Source of the DNA: Pontibacter pamirensis
GTDB taxonomy: Bacteria > Bacteroidota > Bacteroidia > Cytophagales > Hymenobacteraceae
Assembly (NCBI RefSeq): GCF_010015475.1
Contig: NZ_SSNI01000004.1
Coordinates: forward strand, 186,001 to 250,000
Length of the DNA stretch: 64,000 nt
Direction: 5' to 3'
Below the pieces are notes generated by a model that was not told where the DNA came from, did not search any database, and saw only the letters and a program-made list of their open reading frames with translations. This document shows positions 52,509-61,902 of the stretch, in pieces. The first letter of the stretch is position 1. Every line of letters begins with the position of its first letter. The position numbers and the translations under genes are program-made.

Positions 52509-53558
52509 ATGTCACACACACCCGAAGGCATTTTAGAACAACTGAAGAAAAGGCAGTTCGCACCTGTGTACTTTCTGCAGGGAGAGGAGCCTTACTACAT
52601 CGACCTGATAGCAAACTATATTGATGAGCACGCGCTGCAGGAACATGAAAAAGGTTTTAACCAGGTGGTGGTGTATGGCAAGGATGCAGACATCTCTACA
52701 GTACTGCTTCAGGCGAAACGCTTTCCAATGATGTCTGAGAGATCGGTTGTGATTGTGAAAGAGGCGCAGAGTATCGTTGATATTGAGCGGGAAGATGGTA
52801 TAAGGCAACTGGAGGCCTACCTGCAGCACCCCCTGACCTCTACAATACTTGTATTTTGTTACAAGCACAAAACGTTGGACGGTCGGAAGGCACTGGCGAA
52901 AGCCGTAAGCAAGCAGGCCGTGCTGCTCACAACCAAGAAGCTGTACGACAACCAGGTGCCCGCTTGGGTCACCAACTATCTGAAGCAAAAGGGGGTAAAG
53001 GCTACACAGCCAGCGGTGCTGCTGCTAAGCGAATATATTGGAGCAGACTTATCCCGGCTTTCCAACGAAATTGATAAGCTCCTGATTAACCTCAAACCTG
53101 GCGCGACGATTGATGAGCGGGCAGTGCAGGAGAACGTGGGCATCAGTAAAGATTACAACATCTTTGAACTTCAGTCGGCCCTGATTGCACGCGACGCGCT
53201 GAAAGCGCACCGCATCATACAGTATTTCGAAGCCAACCCTAAAAACAACCCGCTCATCCCAAACCTGAGCCTGATTTTTTCATTTTTCACGAAGCTGCTC
53301 AGTTTGCATACCGCAGCCGATAAGTCGGAGGGGGGCATCCGCAAGAGCTTGGGGAACCGGGGCTTTCTGGTGAAGGAATACATGCAGGCGCTCCGAGTGT
53401 TTCCCTTGCAGCGCTGCATTGATATTATTCATTTTATACGTGTGGCTGATTTGCAGGTGAAGGGTATAACAGGGGGCGACATGTCGGATGCGGCTATTCT
53501 GCGGGAGCTGGTGTTTAAGATGCTGCACCCGGTTCCGCGCGCGATGGCGGCAGTATAA
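52509..53558 (+). CDS. holA: DNA polymerase III delta subunit
   Basis: A 349-residue clamp-loader subunit delta. The opening PVYFLQGEEPYYIDLIANYI is typical, as are VVVYGKDAD, ILVFCYKHKTLDGRKAL and LSRLSNEIDKLLINLKPGA with YNIFELQSALIARD (key residues EIDKL and FEL). It opens the sliding clamp with delta prime and the gamma/tau subunits. Length fits the family. Confidence 0.94.
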   Translation: MSHTPEGILEQLKKRQFAPVYFLQGEEPYYIDLIANYIDEHALQEHEKGFNQVVVYGKDADISTVLLQAKRFPMMSERSVVIVKEAQSIVDIEREDGIRQLEAYLQHPLTSTILVFCYKHKTLDGRKALAKAVSKQAVLLTTKKLYDNQVPAWVTNYLKQKGVKATQPAVLLLSEYIGADLSRLSNEIDKLLINLKPGATIDERAVQENVGISKDYNIFELQSALIARDALKAHRIIQYFEANPKNNPLIPNLSLIFSFFTKLLSLHTAADKSEGGIRKSLGNRGFLVKEYMQALRVFPLQRCIDIIHFIRVADLQVKGITGGDMSDAAILRELVFKMLHPVPRAMAAV

Positions 53559-53688
53559 ATAATGTCTAATTATCCACAACACACAATATTTTAAAGCACC
53601 CGGACATTGTATAGTTATTATACGATGTTTAAGGTTTCAGAACTTTACAGAAAAGTTTTTCAGGAGCCTGCTGCTAGCTAAAATTTGT

Positions 53689-53696
53689 TAACTTTG
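53689..53696 (+). promoter_or_regulatory. Candidate -7 box ahead of the TPR gene
   Basis: TAACTTTG lies 107 bases before the TPR ATG, with no clear -33 TTTG. It may drive the long envelope run. Confidence 0.4.
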
Positions 53697-53803
53697 AGTT
53701 CAGTTTTAGAACCTCTGCGGCAGGAGAAAACCCCGTAGCACCAGGTTGATTTTCTTTCAAATCCGAACATTTTGATGGCCTGCAGAGGCAATGAATATAT
53801 AAT

Positions 53804-56800
53804 ATGAAGATAGCGTACAAAATAGCACTTGCATCCGTACTGGCGGGAGGCTCCCATGTGGTGGTAGCCCAGCATACGCAGGTTTTTACCAACGAAGAAA
53901 GGTATTTCCATGAAGGGATTGAACTGTTTGACCGGGCCAAGTATGGTGCCGCGCAGGAAGCCTTCAGCAAGTATATAGAACTGACAGGTGATGAAGCCAA
54001 AACGGCAGATGCACAATACTACTACGCGCTCAGTGGCCTGTACCTGTTTCATCCGGACGCAGAGCAACTGATTGTAAATTTTGCTAACAATTACCCGACG
54101 CACCCTAAAACAGCCCTGGCAAACTATGAACTGGGCCTTTACTATTTCGAAAAGAAAGACTATAAAAAAGCAGTAGAATTGTTGAAGCAGGCTCCTTCAC
54201 ACCTGCTCAGCATCAAACAAAACAAGGAGTTAGAATTTAAACTGGGTTATTCCTACTTTGCCACGAAGGACTTCGAGAACGCCAAAATCTATTTCGACAA
54301 GAACAAGACCACCGGCTTCCGCGATGACGACCACCGTTTTGCTTACGCCTCAAATTACTATGCCGGATACATTGCTTACCGCAATGGCGATTATGCTTCC
54401 GCCAAAACAGATCTGAAGATTGCGGAGAAGAATGAAGCCTATGCGAATATTGTTCCTTACATGATCACGGAGATACTTTACAAGGAGAATGATATATATG
54501 AGGTAATCCGATACGGGGAGGAGGCGCTTGCCAGAAAACCGTCGGTGCAGCAGTCAGATGAAATTGCCCTCTTAGTGGGGGATGCTTATTATCAAAAAGC
54601 GGATTATAAAGAAGCAGAGAAATACTTCAACCAGTTTGCCTCAGGCAAGCGTTCGCTGGAGCCGGTGGTGCAATACAAAATAGCGCTTACCGATTACAAG
54701 AACAACAACTACAAGAATGCTATTGCTAACTTCAAAGAAATAGCGCTGAAGAAAGACGCAATTGGTCAGAACGCGGCGTATTACCTGGGCTTAAGTTACC
54801 TGAAGGAAAATAACAAGCAGTTTGCCCTCACGGCCTTTGACCAGGCGCGAAAAAACGACCAGGACAAAGCTATAACAGAAGCTGCCAACCTGAAGTATGC
54901 CCAGGTAAGTTATGAGCTCGGGAATTTCCGGGAAGTAATCAATTCATTGGCGGAGTTCAATGAAAAATACCCGGAATCTGAGCAAGGGGAGGAAGCAGAC
55001 AAACTGTTGAGTGAAGCTTACTTCGGCTCAAATAATTATGCGGATGCTATCCGTCATATTGAGAGTCTTCCAAATAAAAGCTGGCGCATTCTGCAAACCT
55101 ACCAGCGCGTAACATACCACCACGCGGTGAACCTGTTCAACGACGCCAAGTTCCCGCAGGCCGTACAAATGCTGGACAAGTCTTTGGAATATCCTTATGA
55201 TAAAGAAGTAACAGCCTCCAGCCACTTTGTAAAAGGGGAAGCCTATTCAATCGGGCAGCGTTACAAGGACGCCATTAACAGCTATGGCGCAGTTTTCAGA
55301 ACGACGCCTTCAACAAAAACGGATTACTATACCAAGTCCCGCTATGGTATTGGCTATGCCTACTTCAATACAAAAGAGTATGAGAAGGCCCTGCCACATT
55401 TCAAGGCTTACCTGGAGTCTATCAAGCCAAGCAACCCGAATTACAACGATGCCACCGTACGTTTGGCAGACCTATATTATGTAAGCAAGAATTACAGCGA
55501 GGCACTTAAACTGTATGAGCGTGTGCTTTCCACCAGCTCTCCCGATCGTGATTACGCGCTGTTTCAGAAGGGTGTAGTGCTGAGCATCAACAACCGAAAC
55601 GAACAGGCTAAAACGGCGCTGCAGGAACTGATAAGTAAATACCCGAAGTCACGGTACCTCGATGATGCCTATTACCAGCGCGCCCTGATTGACTATGAAT
55701 CAGGTAATTATCAGGCAGCTGTATCAGGTTTTACTACCCTCATCAACTCTGTACCGGATAGTAAACTGGTACCAAATGCGCTTCAGAAGCGGGGTACCGC
55801 CTACAGAAACTTAGGACAGAATGAGCTTGCCATTGCTGACCAGAAACGTGTGCTGGAAGAATATCCATCTGCCAAAGTGGCCAGCGGCGCACTGTACTCT
55901 CTTCAGGAGGTGCTAGGCACAGAAAATCGTAGTAGTGAGTTTGATTCTTACCTAGACAGGTTTAAAGTAGCCAACCCGGAAAGTGATGCTTTAGAAAGCG
56001 TTGAATACGAAGCTGCTAAATCACTGTACTTCAGCCAGAAGTACGAGCAGGCAGTGCCGAAGTTTGAAGGCTACCTAAAGTCATACCCTAAGAGCTCATT
56101 CGCTGCTGATGCACGTTATTTCCTGGCAGATTCTTACCTGCGCCAGAACAACATGCAGGAAGGCCTACCGCGCATGAAAGAAGTGATTAGCCTGAACCGT
56201 TCCGAGTATGTGAACCGCGCGATACAGCGGGTGGCTGATCTGGAGTTTGAAGCAAAGAATTATCCTGAAGCCATCAAGTACTACAGCCGCCTTCGTGATT
56301 TAGCTACAAACAGAAAAGAACAGCAGACAGCCTTAACAGGCCTGATGCAAAGCTACTACCGCACCAATGACTATGAGGCTACGAAACGTGCGGCAAATGA
56401 ACTTATCAGCCAGGGCAACGCCTCACTCAACGCCTACAATTCAGCGCTGTTGTTCAGGGCCAAGGCCACCTATGCACAAGGCAACCTGGATCAGGCGCTA
56501 ACACAACTGCGCGAAACAGTAGAATCTGCATCTGATGTGAACGGCGCAGAGGCAAAATACCTAATAGCAGAAATCCTTCATAAGCAGAAGAAGTACCAGG
56601 AGTCGCTGGATGTTGCTTTTGATTTCAATACGAAGTATTCTAACTATGACTTCTGGTTGGGCAAGGCTTTTCTTATTATAGCGGACAACTATGCGGCTCA
56701 GAATGAAATGTTCCAGGCACGCGCCACGCTGAATTCTATCATAGAAAATGCCCCGAATCAGGAGATTGTGGCAGAGGCGAAGCGGAAGTTAGCTACGTAT

Positions 56801-56944
56801 GACGGTAACACCACCACACAACCGCAACAGCAGAACCTGGCGCCAAAGCAGGACAGTGTACCGCAGCAGAACCTGACACCGCAACAGGATTCTGTGCCAC
56901 TGCAGCAAGTAGTGCCGCAGAATGATACAACAGGTCAGCAATAG
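53804..56944 (+). CDS. Giant exported TPR protein
   Basis: A 1046-residue exported protein with a signal peptide (ALASVLAGGSHVVVAQ) and many tetratricopeptide or Sel1-like helix pairs along nearly the whole length, for example YAEAQKYF-like units such as DYKEAEKYFNQFASG, NYKNAIANFKEIALK, YKDAINSYGAVFRT and NYPEAIKYYSRLRDL. The C-terminal end is a Gln/Pro-rich repeat with QDSVPQQN and QDSVPLQQ units. It probably scaffolds an envelope complex from the periplasm. It heads the plus-strand envelope run: the outer-membrane barrel gene starts 42 bases later. No catalytic domain is seen. YfgM- or BamD-like TPR proteins are the nearest comparison in style, not a proven relationship. Confidence 0.9.
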   Translation: MKIAYKIALASVLAGGSHVVVAQHTQVFTNEERYFHEGIELFDRAKYGAAQEAFSKYIELTGDEAKTADAQYYYALSGLYLFHPDAEQLIVNFANNYPTHPKTALANYELGLYYFEKKDYKKAVELLKQAPSHLLSIKQNKELEFKLGYSYFATKDFENAKIYFDKNKTTGFRDDDHRFAYASNYYAGYIAYRNGDYASAKTDLKIAEKNEAYANIVPYMITEILYKENDIYEVIRYGEEALARKPSVQQSDEIALLVGDAYYQKADYKEAEKYFNQFASGKRSLEPVVQYKIALTDYKNNNYKNAIANFKEIALKKDAIGQNAAYYLGLSYLKENNKQFALTAFDQARKNDQDKAITEAANLKYAQVSYELGNFREVINSLAEFNEKYPESEQGEEADKLLSEAYFGSNNYADAIRHIESLPNKSWRILQTYQRVTYHHAVNLFNDAKFPQAVQMLDKSLEYPYDKEVTASSHFVKGEAYSIGQRYKDAINSYGAVFRTTPSTKTDYYTKSRYGIGYAYFNTKEYEKALPHFKAYLESIKPSNPNYNDATVRLADLYYVSKNYSEALKLYERVLSTSSPDRDYALFQKGVVLSINNRNEQAKTALQELISKYPKSRYLDDAYYQRALIDYESGNYQAAVSGFTTLINSVPDSKLVPNALQKRGTAYRNLGQNELAIADQKRVLEEYPSAKVASGALYSLQEVLGTENRSSEFDSYLDRFKVANPESDALESVEYEAAKSLYFSQKYEQAVPKFEGYLKSYPKSSFAADARYFLADSYLRQNNMQEGLPRMKEVISLNRSEYVNRAIQRVADLEFEAKNYPEAIKYYSRLRDLATNRKEQQTALTGLMQSYYRTNDYEATKRAANELISQGNASLNAYNSALLFRAKATYAQGNLDQALTQLRETVESASDVNGAEAKYLIAEILHKQKKYQESLDVAFDFNTKYSNYDFWLGKAFLIIADNYAAQNEMFQARATLNSIIENAPNQEIVAEAKRKLATYDGNTTTQPQQQNLAPKQDSVPQQNLTPQQDSVPLQQVVPQNDTTGQQ

Positions 56945-56986
56945 GAGAAGGAGTTCAACATCAGTTTATTTTAGAACAGAATCATC

Positions 56987-58681
56987 ATGAAAAATAAGAT
57001 AAGATTAGCTTCACTTGCTATTGTGTTGTGTGTCGGGTACAGCTATCATAACAATGTGCAGGCGCAAACGCAGGGATGGGGCGAAGGAGCCAAACTGGAG
57101 GATGCTGAGGTAATAGTAGAGAAGAACCGTGTGATTGAACTGCCACAGGCTGCCCGTAACTTCGAGAAGTTTCGTATCGACCCGCCGGAAACGGGCGACC
57201 GAAATGTGCGGTATCGTTTTGTGGACTACCGTTTGCCCTCGCAGGACATTAACCTGCAAATGCGTGTACTCACCATAAAGCAAGATGAACTGACCAAGTT
57301 GTATGGCAATTATCTAAAAGGTGGCATCGGAAACTATGCTTCCCTGTACCTGAAGGGTTATTTCCATAACAAGCGTAGCGAAACCTCAGACATTGGTGCA
57401 GAAGTGAGTCATATTGCTTCGGCCCGTGGACCTGTAGACAAAGGGAATTCTGCTGTTGCGAACTCTGACATCAGTGTGCACGGCGAGCAGTACCTGCGCG
57501 ATATGACGGTTGGCGGCAAACTGAAGTATGGCCGTGACAAATACCACTTCTATGGGTATGAGCCACTGCTGGAGGGAGACCAGGAAGTGGAGAAGGATTC
57601 TATCCGGCAGGTATTTAACAGAGTATCCGCAGAAGCCTTTTTACATAATCAAACGTCAGGTTCTCCTTTTCAATTCAAAGGGGATGTGCAGTTCCGTTAC
57701 CTGAACGACCGCTTTGACATGAGCGAAAGCAACCTTGCTCTGAAACTGCGCAGCGAGTACGGCATCGATGAGATGTCAGCTTTTAAAGTAGATGCTGATC
57801 TTTCCTTTCTGTCACACAAAGATTCTGCCACTGTCAGCCGTAATTTTTTTAAGTTGAATACGGCGTATGAGCGCCAGTTAAATGCTATTCGCCTCACATT
57901 AGGTGCTAAAGTGGCATACACAGGCGACACTGTGGCGAATGCCCGCAAGTTCAATGTGTACCCGATGGTACGTGTCGGCCTTGAGCCAATTGAAGGTAAC
58001 CTGCTGATTTATGCCGGTTTAGGTGGTGACTTGGAAAGAGTTACTTTATATCAGTTGACACAGGAGAATCCCTGGCTCGCACCCAATGTGAACGTAGCGG
58101 ACATAAACAAAGGACTGGAAATTTATGGTGGTTTTCAGGCAAATCTGGCGAATTATGTGCAGTTAAATGCCCGCGTGGCTTACCAGAACTACCGCAACCT
58201 GTACTTCTACAACAACTCTCCGCTTGATCCTGCTAAATTTGACCTGGTGTATGACAATGGCGTAACAAATGTGCTGAATTTTTATACCGAAGCTTCTTTT
58301 AATTATTCAGACGAAATCAGGCTGGGTGTAAAGGCTGATTATAACAGCTATAACACCGATGACTTAGAGAAACCCTTTCATCGTCCGTCGCTGATGTCAA
58401 GCATTTATGGCACCTACAACTTCTATGATAAGATTCTGTTTAATTCAGAACTTTACTATATTGGGAGTTCATTCGGACGCGTGTACAGTGCTGACGGCAC
58501 TTCAGAGCTGCGCGAGACGGATACGATAGTAGACTTAAATCTGAAGGCAGATTATCGCTTTACGAATAACTTTACCATTTTTCTAATGGCTAACAATCTG
58601 CTTGGGCAGAAGTACGAAAGGTTCGTTAATTACCCCAGCAGAGGTATCAATATAATAGGAGGCGTTACTTACTCATTCTAA
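56987..58681 (+). CDS. Outer-membrane beta-barrel protein (TonB-receptor-like)
   Basis: A 564-residue protein with a signal peptide and a C-terminal end in beta-barrel style (IIGGVTYSF, terminal Phe). Most of the length is alternating beta-strand sequence, for example NQTSGSPFQFKGDVQFRY, QLNARVAYQNYRNLYFYN and FTIFLMANNLLGQKY. No plug domain and no TonB box are clear, so it is shorter than a full TonB-dependent receptor. It lies 42 bases after the TPR gene and ends just before the HU/SPOR gene. The likely role is an outer-membrane partner of the TPR protein. Confidence 0.82.
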   Translation: MKNKIRLASLAIVLCVGYSYHNNVQAQTQGWGEGAKLEDAEVIVEKNRVIELPQAARNFEKFRIDPPETGDRNVRYRFVDYRLPSQDINLQMRVLTIKQDELTKLYGNYLKGGIGNYASLYLKGYFHNKRSETSDIGAEVSHIASARGPVDKGNSAVANSDISVHGEQYLRDMTVGGKLKYGRDKYHFYGYEPLLEGDQEVEKDSIRQVFNRVSAEAFLHNQTSGSPFQFKGDVQFRYLNDRFDMSESNLALKLRSEYGIDEMSAFKVDADLSFLSHKDSATVSRNFFKLNTAYERQLNAIRLTLGAKVAYTGDTVANARKFNVYPMVRVGLEPIEGNLLIYAGLGGDLERVTLYQLTQENPWLAPNVNVADINKGLEIYGGFQANLANYVQLNARVAYQNYRNLYFYNNSPLDPAKFDLVYDNGVTNVLNFYTEASFNYSDEIRLGVKADYNSYNTDDLEKPFHRPSLMSSIYGTYNFYDKILFNSELYYIGSSFGRVYSADGTSELRETDTIVDLNLKADYRFTNNFTIFLMANNLLGQKYERFVNYPSRGINIIGGVTYSF

Positions 58682-58687
58682 TTGCTT

Positions 58688-59842
58688 ATGGTTGCAAAGC
58701 ATATTAAGTCACTGCTCTACGAACACGATTGTGTCATCATCCCTGAGTTTGGGGGGTTAATTACGCGGTATGTGCCAGCTAGAATCAATCCGGTGAAGCA
58801 TTCATTTGCTCCGCCGTCCAAAAAAATTGCCTTCAACGAGAAGCTTGTTCTGAACGATGGCTTGCTTATCAGCACCATTGCCTATTATAACAATATATCT
58901 AAAGAGGAGGCGCAGCAGCTGGTGACGGCCTTTGTGCAACAGGCTAAGGCCCGGCTGCATAAGGAGAATCGATTCGAACTGCATGAAATAGGTGTGTTCA
59001 GTTACAACCCGGAGCACAAGCTGGAATTTGAGTATGTAGAAGGCGATAACCTGCTGGATGCAAGCTTTGGTTTGCCAGAACTGGTGGCACGCCCTGTGCG
59101 GGTGGAGGAGCCTGCCGTATTGCGTACGCTTATAAAAGAGCGGCAGCAGGAGCATGCAAATGAAAAGCAGCCACTGCGCAAGCGTCTGAAGCGCGCTTAT
59201 AACGTAGCTGCAGGCCTGGCGCTGGCCGGTTTAACGGGATCTGCTTTGTACTTCCTTTCGCTTCAGGCAGATTATAACTTAAGCAGCCTGAACCCTATGA
59301 TGCTGCTCAACTCAGGCTATACTGCAAGTAACACGGGAGGAGTAACCAGGTATGCTGCAGGATATGTGCCAGTTACAGGGGAGGAGCGTATTGCAACTTA
59401 CGCTGCATTACTTCCAGAAGAAGCTACAGCTGTTGTACAGGAGGAACAGCAGCCTGCTTTAAATGAACAAACCTATTTCTCGGCTGATAGTGTAAGTGCT
59501 TCTTTAAATATGTGGCCGGAAGAGCAAAAGAATGAGGTGCTTATAGAAGAAGTGGCTGTGCCTGTGAAAGAGGTAAAGCCAGCAGAGCCGGTGCTCACAA
59601 TTAATGAGAAGAGCGGACGTTCTTACATCATCATAGGTGGTTATTCTACAACTGAAAACGCGGTCGTAAGACGTGACGCAGCCCGCACGGCTGGCCATGA
59701 TTCTAAAATGCTGACACCAGGGCCTAACAGCAAATTATACCGTGTTTCAGTAGCTGATTTCGCAACGGCAGACGAAGCAAAAGCGGTGCTAAACAATTAC
59801 AAAAAATCATTCGGAGAAACTATTTGGGTACTTAATTACTAA
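58688..59842 (+). CDS. HU-CCDC81-type protein with membrane helix and SPOR domain
   Basis: A 384-residue protein with three parts. The N-terminal HU-CCDC81-like region opens VAKHIKSLLYEHDCVIIPEF and has GGLITRY and FELHEIGVFSYN. A membrane helix follows (VAAGLALAGLTGSALYFLSL). After a Glu/Ala-rich linker the C-terminal SPOR domain appears: SYIIIGGYSTTENAV to YRVSVADFATADEAKAVL. SPOR domains bind denuded glycan strands, and the HU-like fold at the cytoplasmic end may bind DNA or a protein. I use ATG 58688; an earlier TTG adds two residues. It overlaps no gene and is 6 bases after the barrel stop. Confidence 0.88.
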   Translation: MVAKHIKSLLYEHDCVIIPEFGGLITRYVPARINPVKHSFAPPSKKIAFNEKLVLNDGLLISTIAYYNNISKEEAQQLVTAFVQQAKARLHKENRFELHEIGVFSYNPEHKLEFEYVEGDNLLDASFGLPELVARPVRVEEPAVLRTLIKERQQEHANEKQPLRKRLKRAYNVAAGLALAGLTGSALYFLSLQADYNLSSLNPMMLLNSGYTASNTGGVTRYAAGYVPVTGEERIATYAALLPEEATAVVQEEQQPALNEQTYFSADSVSASLNMWPEEQKNEVLIEEVAVPVKEVKPAEPVLTINEKSGRSYIIIGGYSTTENAVVRRDAARTAGHDSKMLTPGPNSKLYRVSVADFATADEAKAVLNNYKKSFGETIWVLNY

Positions 59843-59843
59843 C

Positions 59844-60548
59844 ATGACCTCACTCTTATTACAAATCACGACTACTGCTGCTGACACAACTGCAGCCCTT
59901 GCTGAGGGAGCCGAAGCAGGACCAGAATCTGTAAGGCTTATTGACCTGGCGTTAGCAGGTGGCTGGGCAATGATTCCGCTTGCCCTGCTTTCTCTGGCTG
60001 CCATCTATATTTTTGTTGAGCGCTTTCTTACGCTGAAGAAAGCCGCTAAAAACCCGGAGGGCTTCAACGAGCGAATTAAGAAAATGGTGTTGGCCGGTGA
60101 TATTACTGGTGCTAAAATGCTATGTGCCCAGACAAACACACCTGTATCCCACATGCTGGAGAAAGGCCTTACACGCATCGGGAACCCACTGAAGAACATA
60201 GAGACCTCTATTGAAAATGTGGGCAAAATTGAAATCAGCCGCCTGGAGAAAAACCTTTCTGCCCTTGCTACTATTGCTGGTGCCGCGCCAATGCTTGGCT
60301 TCCTTGGAACCGTAACAGGTATGATCGGTGCCTTCATTGCTATTGCACAGGCAGAGGGTTCTGTTAGCCCGAAGCTTCTCTCAAGCGGTATCTATGAGGC
60401 CATGGTAACAACAGCTACCGGGCTTATCATTGGTCTGCCTGCCTATGTAGGTTATAACTACCTGGTATCTAAAATCGATAGCATTGTGCACGCGATGGAA
60501 TACTCTTCAATTGAGTTTCTTGATGTATTACAGGAACCACAGCTTTAA
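59844..60548 (+). CDS. exbB: MotA/TolQ/ExbB proton channel protein
   Basis: A 234-residue membrane protein with three helices of the ExbB/TolQ pattern: GGWAMIPLALLSLAAIYIFVERFL (residues 35-58), LATIAGAAPMLGFLGTVTGMIGAF, and the end EAMVTTATGLIIGLPAYVGYNYL. It forms a proton channel with ExbD. It starts 1 base after the SPOR gene, so they are tightly coupled. ExbD and TonB follow. It could equally be a TolQ-type protein; the TonB neighbour favours ExbB. Confidence 0.93.
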   Translation: MTSLLLQITTTAADTTAALAEGAEAGPESVRLIDLALAGGWAMIPLALLSLAAIYIFVERFLTLKKAAKNPEGFNERIKKMVLAGDITGAKMLCAQTNTPVSHMLEKGLTRIGNPLKNIETSIENVGKIEISRLEKNLSALATIAGAAPMLGFLGTVTGMIGAFIAIAQAEGSVSPKLLSSGIYEAMVTTATGLIIGLPAYVGYNYLVSKIDSIVHAMEYSSIEFLDVLQEPQL

Positions 60549-60556
60549 GTTAAGAA

Positions 60557-60952
60557 ATGAATATTCGCTCTAAAAACAGGATCAACGCCGAGTTCAGCAT
60601 GTCATCCATGACGGACATCATTTTCCTGTTGCTCATTTTCTTTATGCTTACGTCTAACTTTGTAACGCCTTCCGGTTTACCGGTTAGCTTGCCAAGCAGC
60701 AAGACATCTGACATCGTGATGCAGAAAATCAGCATTACAATAAGCGAGGACCTGGAATACTATTTAAATGATAAGCAAATAGCAGCGGAGGACATAGAGC
60801 CGCAATTAACCGCACTGCTGCAGGGAACAGAGGAGGGCGCCGTGGTGTTACACGTAGATAAGAGCGTGCCTGTAGAGCACCTGGCAAGGGTGGCAGGTAT
60901 CGCCAAAAATCTGAATGCAAGTGTAACGCTGGCCACTGTGCCGGCAGAATAA
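60557..60952 (+). CDS. exbD: Biopolymer transport protein ExbD/TolR
   Basis: A 131-residue protein with one N-terminal membrane helix (SSMTDIIFLLLIFFMLTSNF) carrying the essential Asp in MTDII, then a periplasmic domain with ISEDLEYYLNDKQI and VVLHVDKSVPVEHLARVAGIAK. It is the partner of ExbB, 8 bases upstream, and completes the proton-driven motor. Confidence 0.93.
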   Translation: MNIRSKNRINAEFSMSSMTDIIFLLLIFFMLTSNFVTPSGLPVSLPSSKTSDIVMQKISITISEDLEYYLNDKQIAAEDIEPQLTALLQGTEEGAVVLHVDKSVPVEHLARVAGIAKNLNASVTLATVPAE

Positions 60953-60962
60953 CGATAAAACT

Positions 60963-61880
60963 ATGGCAATTGCCCAATCCCATGAAGAAGAGAAGAACAA
61001 GCGCATTGCCGCCGGTGTTAGCATCGGCATGCACGTGCTGCTTGTGCTTTTTCTGATTTACATGCTGGCATGGCGGGCTCCTGATCCGCCAGCACCTAAT
61101 TTTGGCATCGAACTTAACTTTGGTATGGATGCAGTAGGTAGCGGTGACATCCAAACGACGGCTGCCGCAAATGAGTCAAAGAATGTAGAGGATAGCAAGC
61201 CGGCACCTACACAGCCTGATCCTTTACCGGAACCGCAGCCCGTAGCCAAAGTGACACCGCCCTCACCGCCACAACCTGTTGAAACACCTAAAGTAACCAC
61301 CACCACAGCGGAGGCTCCTGTTTCTGTGAAGGAGGTAGTAAAGCCACAGCCGAAGCCGCAGCCAACTAAAGAGGAGGTGAAACCGCAGCCAAAAGCAGAA
61401 CCAGAGGAAGTGGTTAAAAAGGAACCGGAGAAGCCTCGTTCGCTTTACCCGGGCAAGCCAACCACTAGCACGGGTACCGGTAAAAACGGTTCTTCTGATG
61501 CTGCAACTGGCAACAACAATGGTGATGACGACGGTGCAGTAGGTGATAAAGGAAGCCCTGAAGGAAAGGTAGACGCCAAGTCACTTTACGGCAAAGCCGG
61601 TGGTGGTTCAGGAGGCTCGCTGGATATGCAGGGCTGGCGCTATGATATTGAACCCAGAAAGGACCCATACAGCAACGAAACAGGAATCGTAAAATTCGCT
61701 ATTCAAATCGATGCGGATGGTAACCTGACAAGGGTGGATGTGTTAGAAAGTAACGTATCTCCGCAGGTAGTGGCCTGGTATAAATCACAGCTTCAGAAAA
61801 CAACTTTCAGTCGCACGGGTGGAGGATCGTCTAACGCAGGAGCCTCCGGCCAGGTAACATTCCGTATCACCTCCCGCTAG
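60963..61880 (+). CDS. TonB-like energy transducer
   Basis: A 305-residue protein with an N-terminal membrane helix (GVSIGMHVLLVLFLIYMLAW), a long Pro/Lys/Glu-rich spacer (PQPKPQPTKEEVKPQPKAEP) and a short C-terminal domain (TGIVKFAIQIDADGNLTRVDVL and later YKSQLQKTTFSR) of the TonB/TolA type. The spacer is typical of proteins that cross the periplasm. A Gly/Ser/Asn-rich stretch precedes the end domain. It lies 10 bases after ExbD and should be energised by the ExbBD motor. The TonB versus TolA assignment is not settled. Confidence 0.88.
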   Translation: MAIAQSHEEEKNKRIAAGVSIGMHVLLVLFLIYMLAWRAPDPPAPNFGIELNFGMDAVGSGDIQTTAAANESKNVEDSKPAPTQPDPLPEPQPVAKVTPPSPPQPVETPKVTTTTAEAPVSVKEVVKPQPKPQPTKEEVKPQPKAEPEEVVKKEPEKPRSLYPGKPTTSTGTGKNGSSDAATGNNNGDDDGAVGDKGSPEGKVDAKSLYGKAGGGSGGSLDMQGWRYDIEPRKDPYSNETGIVKFAIQIDADGNLTRVDVLESNVSPQVVAWYKSQLQKTTFSRTGGGSSNAGASGQVTFRITSR

Positions 61881-61902
61881 TCTGTTTACATTATTTACTT
61901 AT

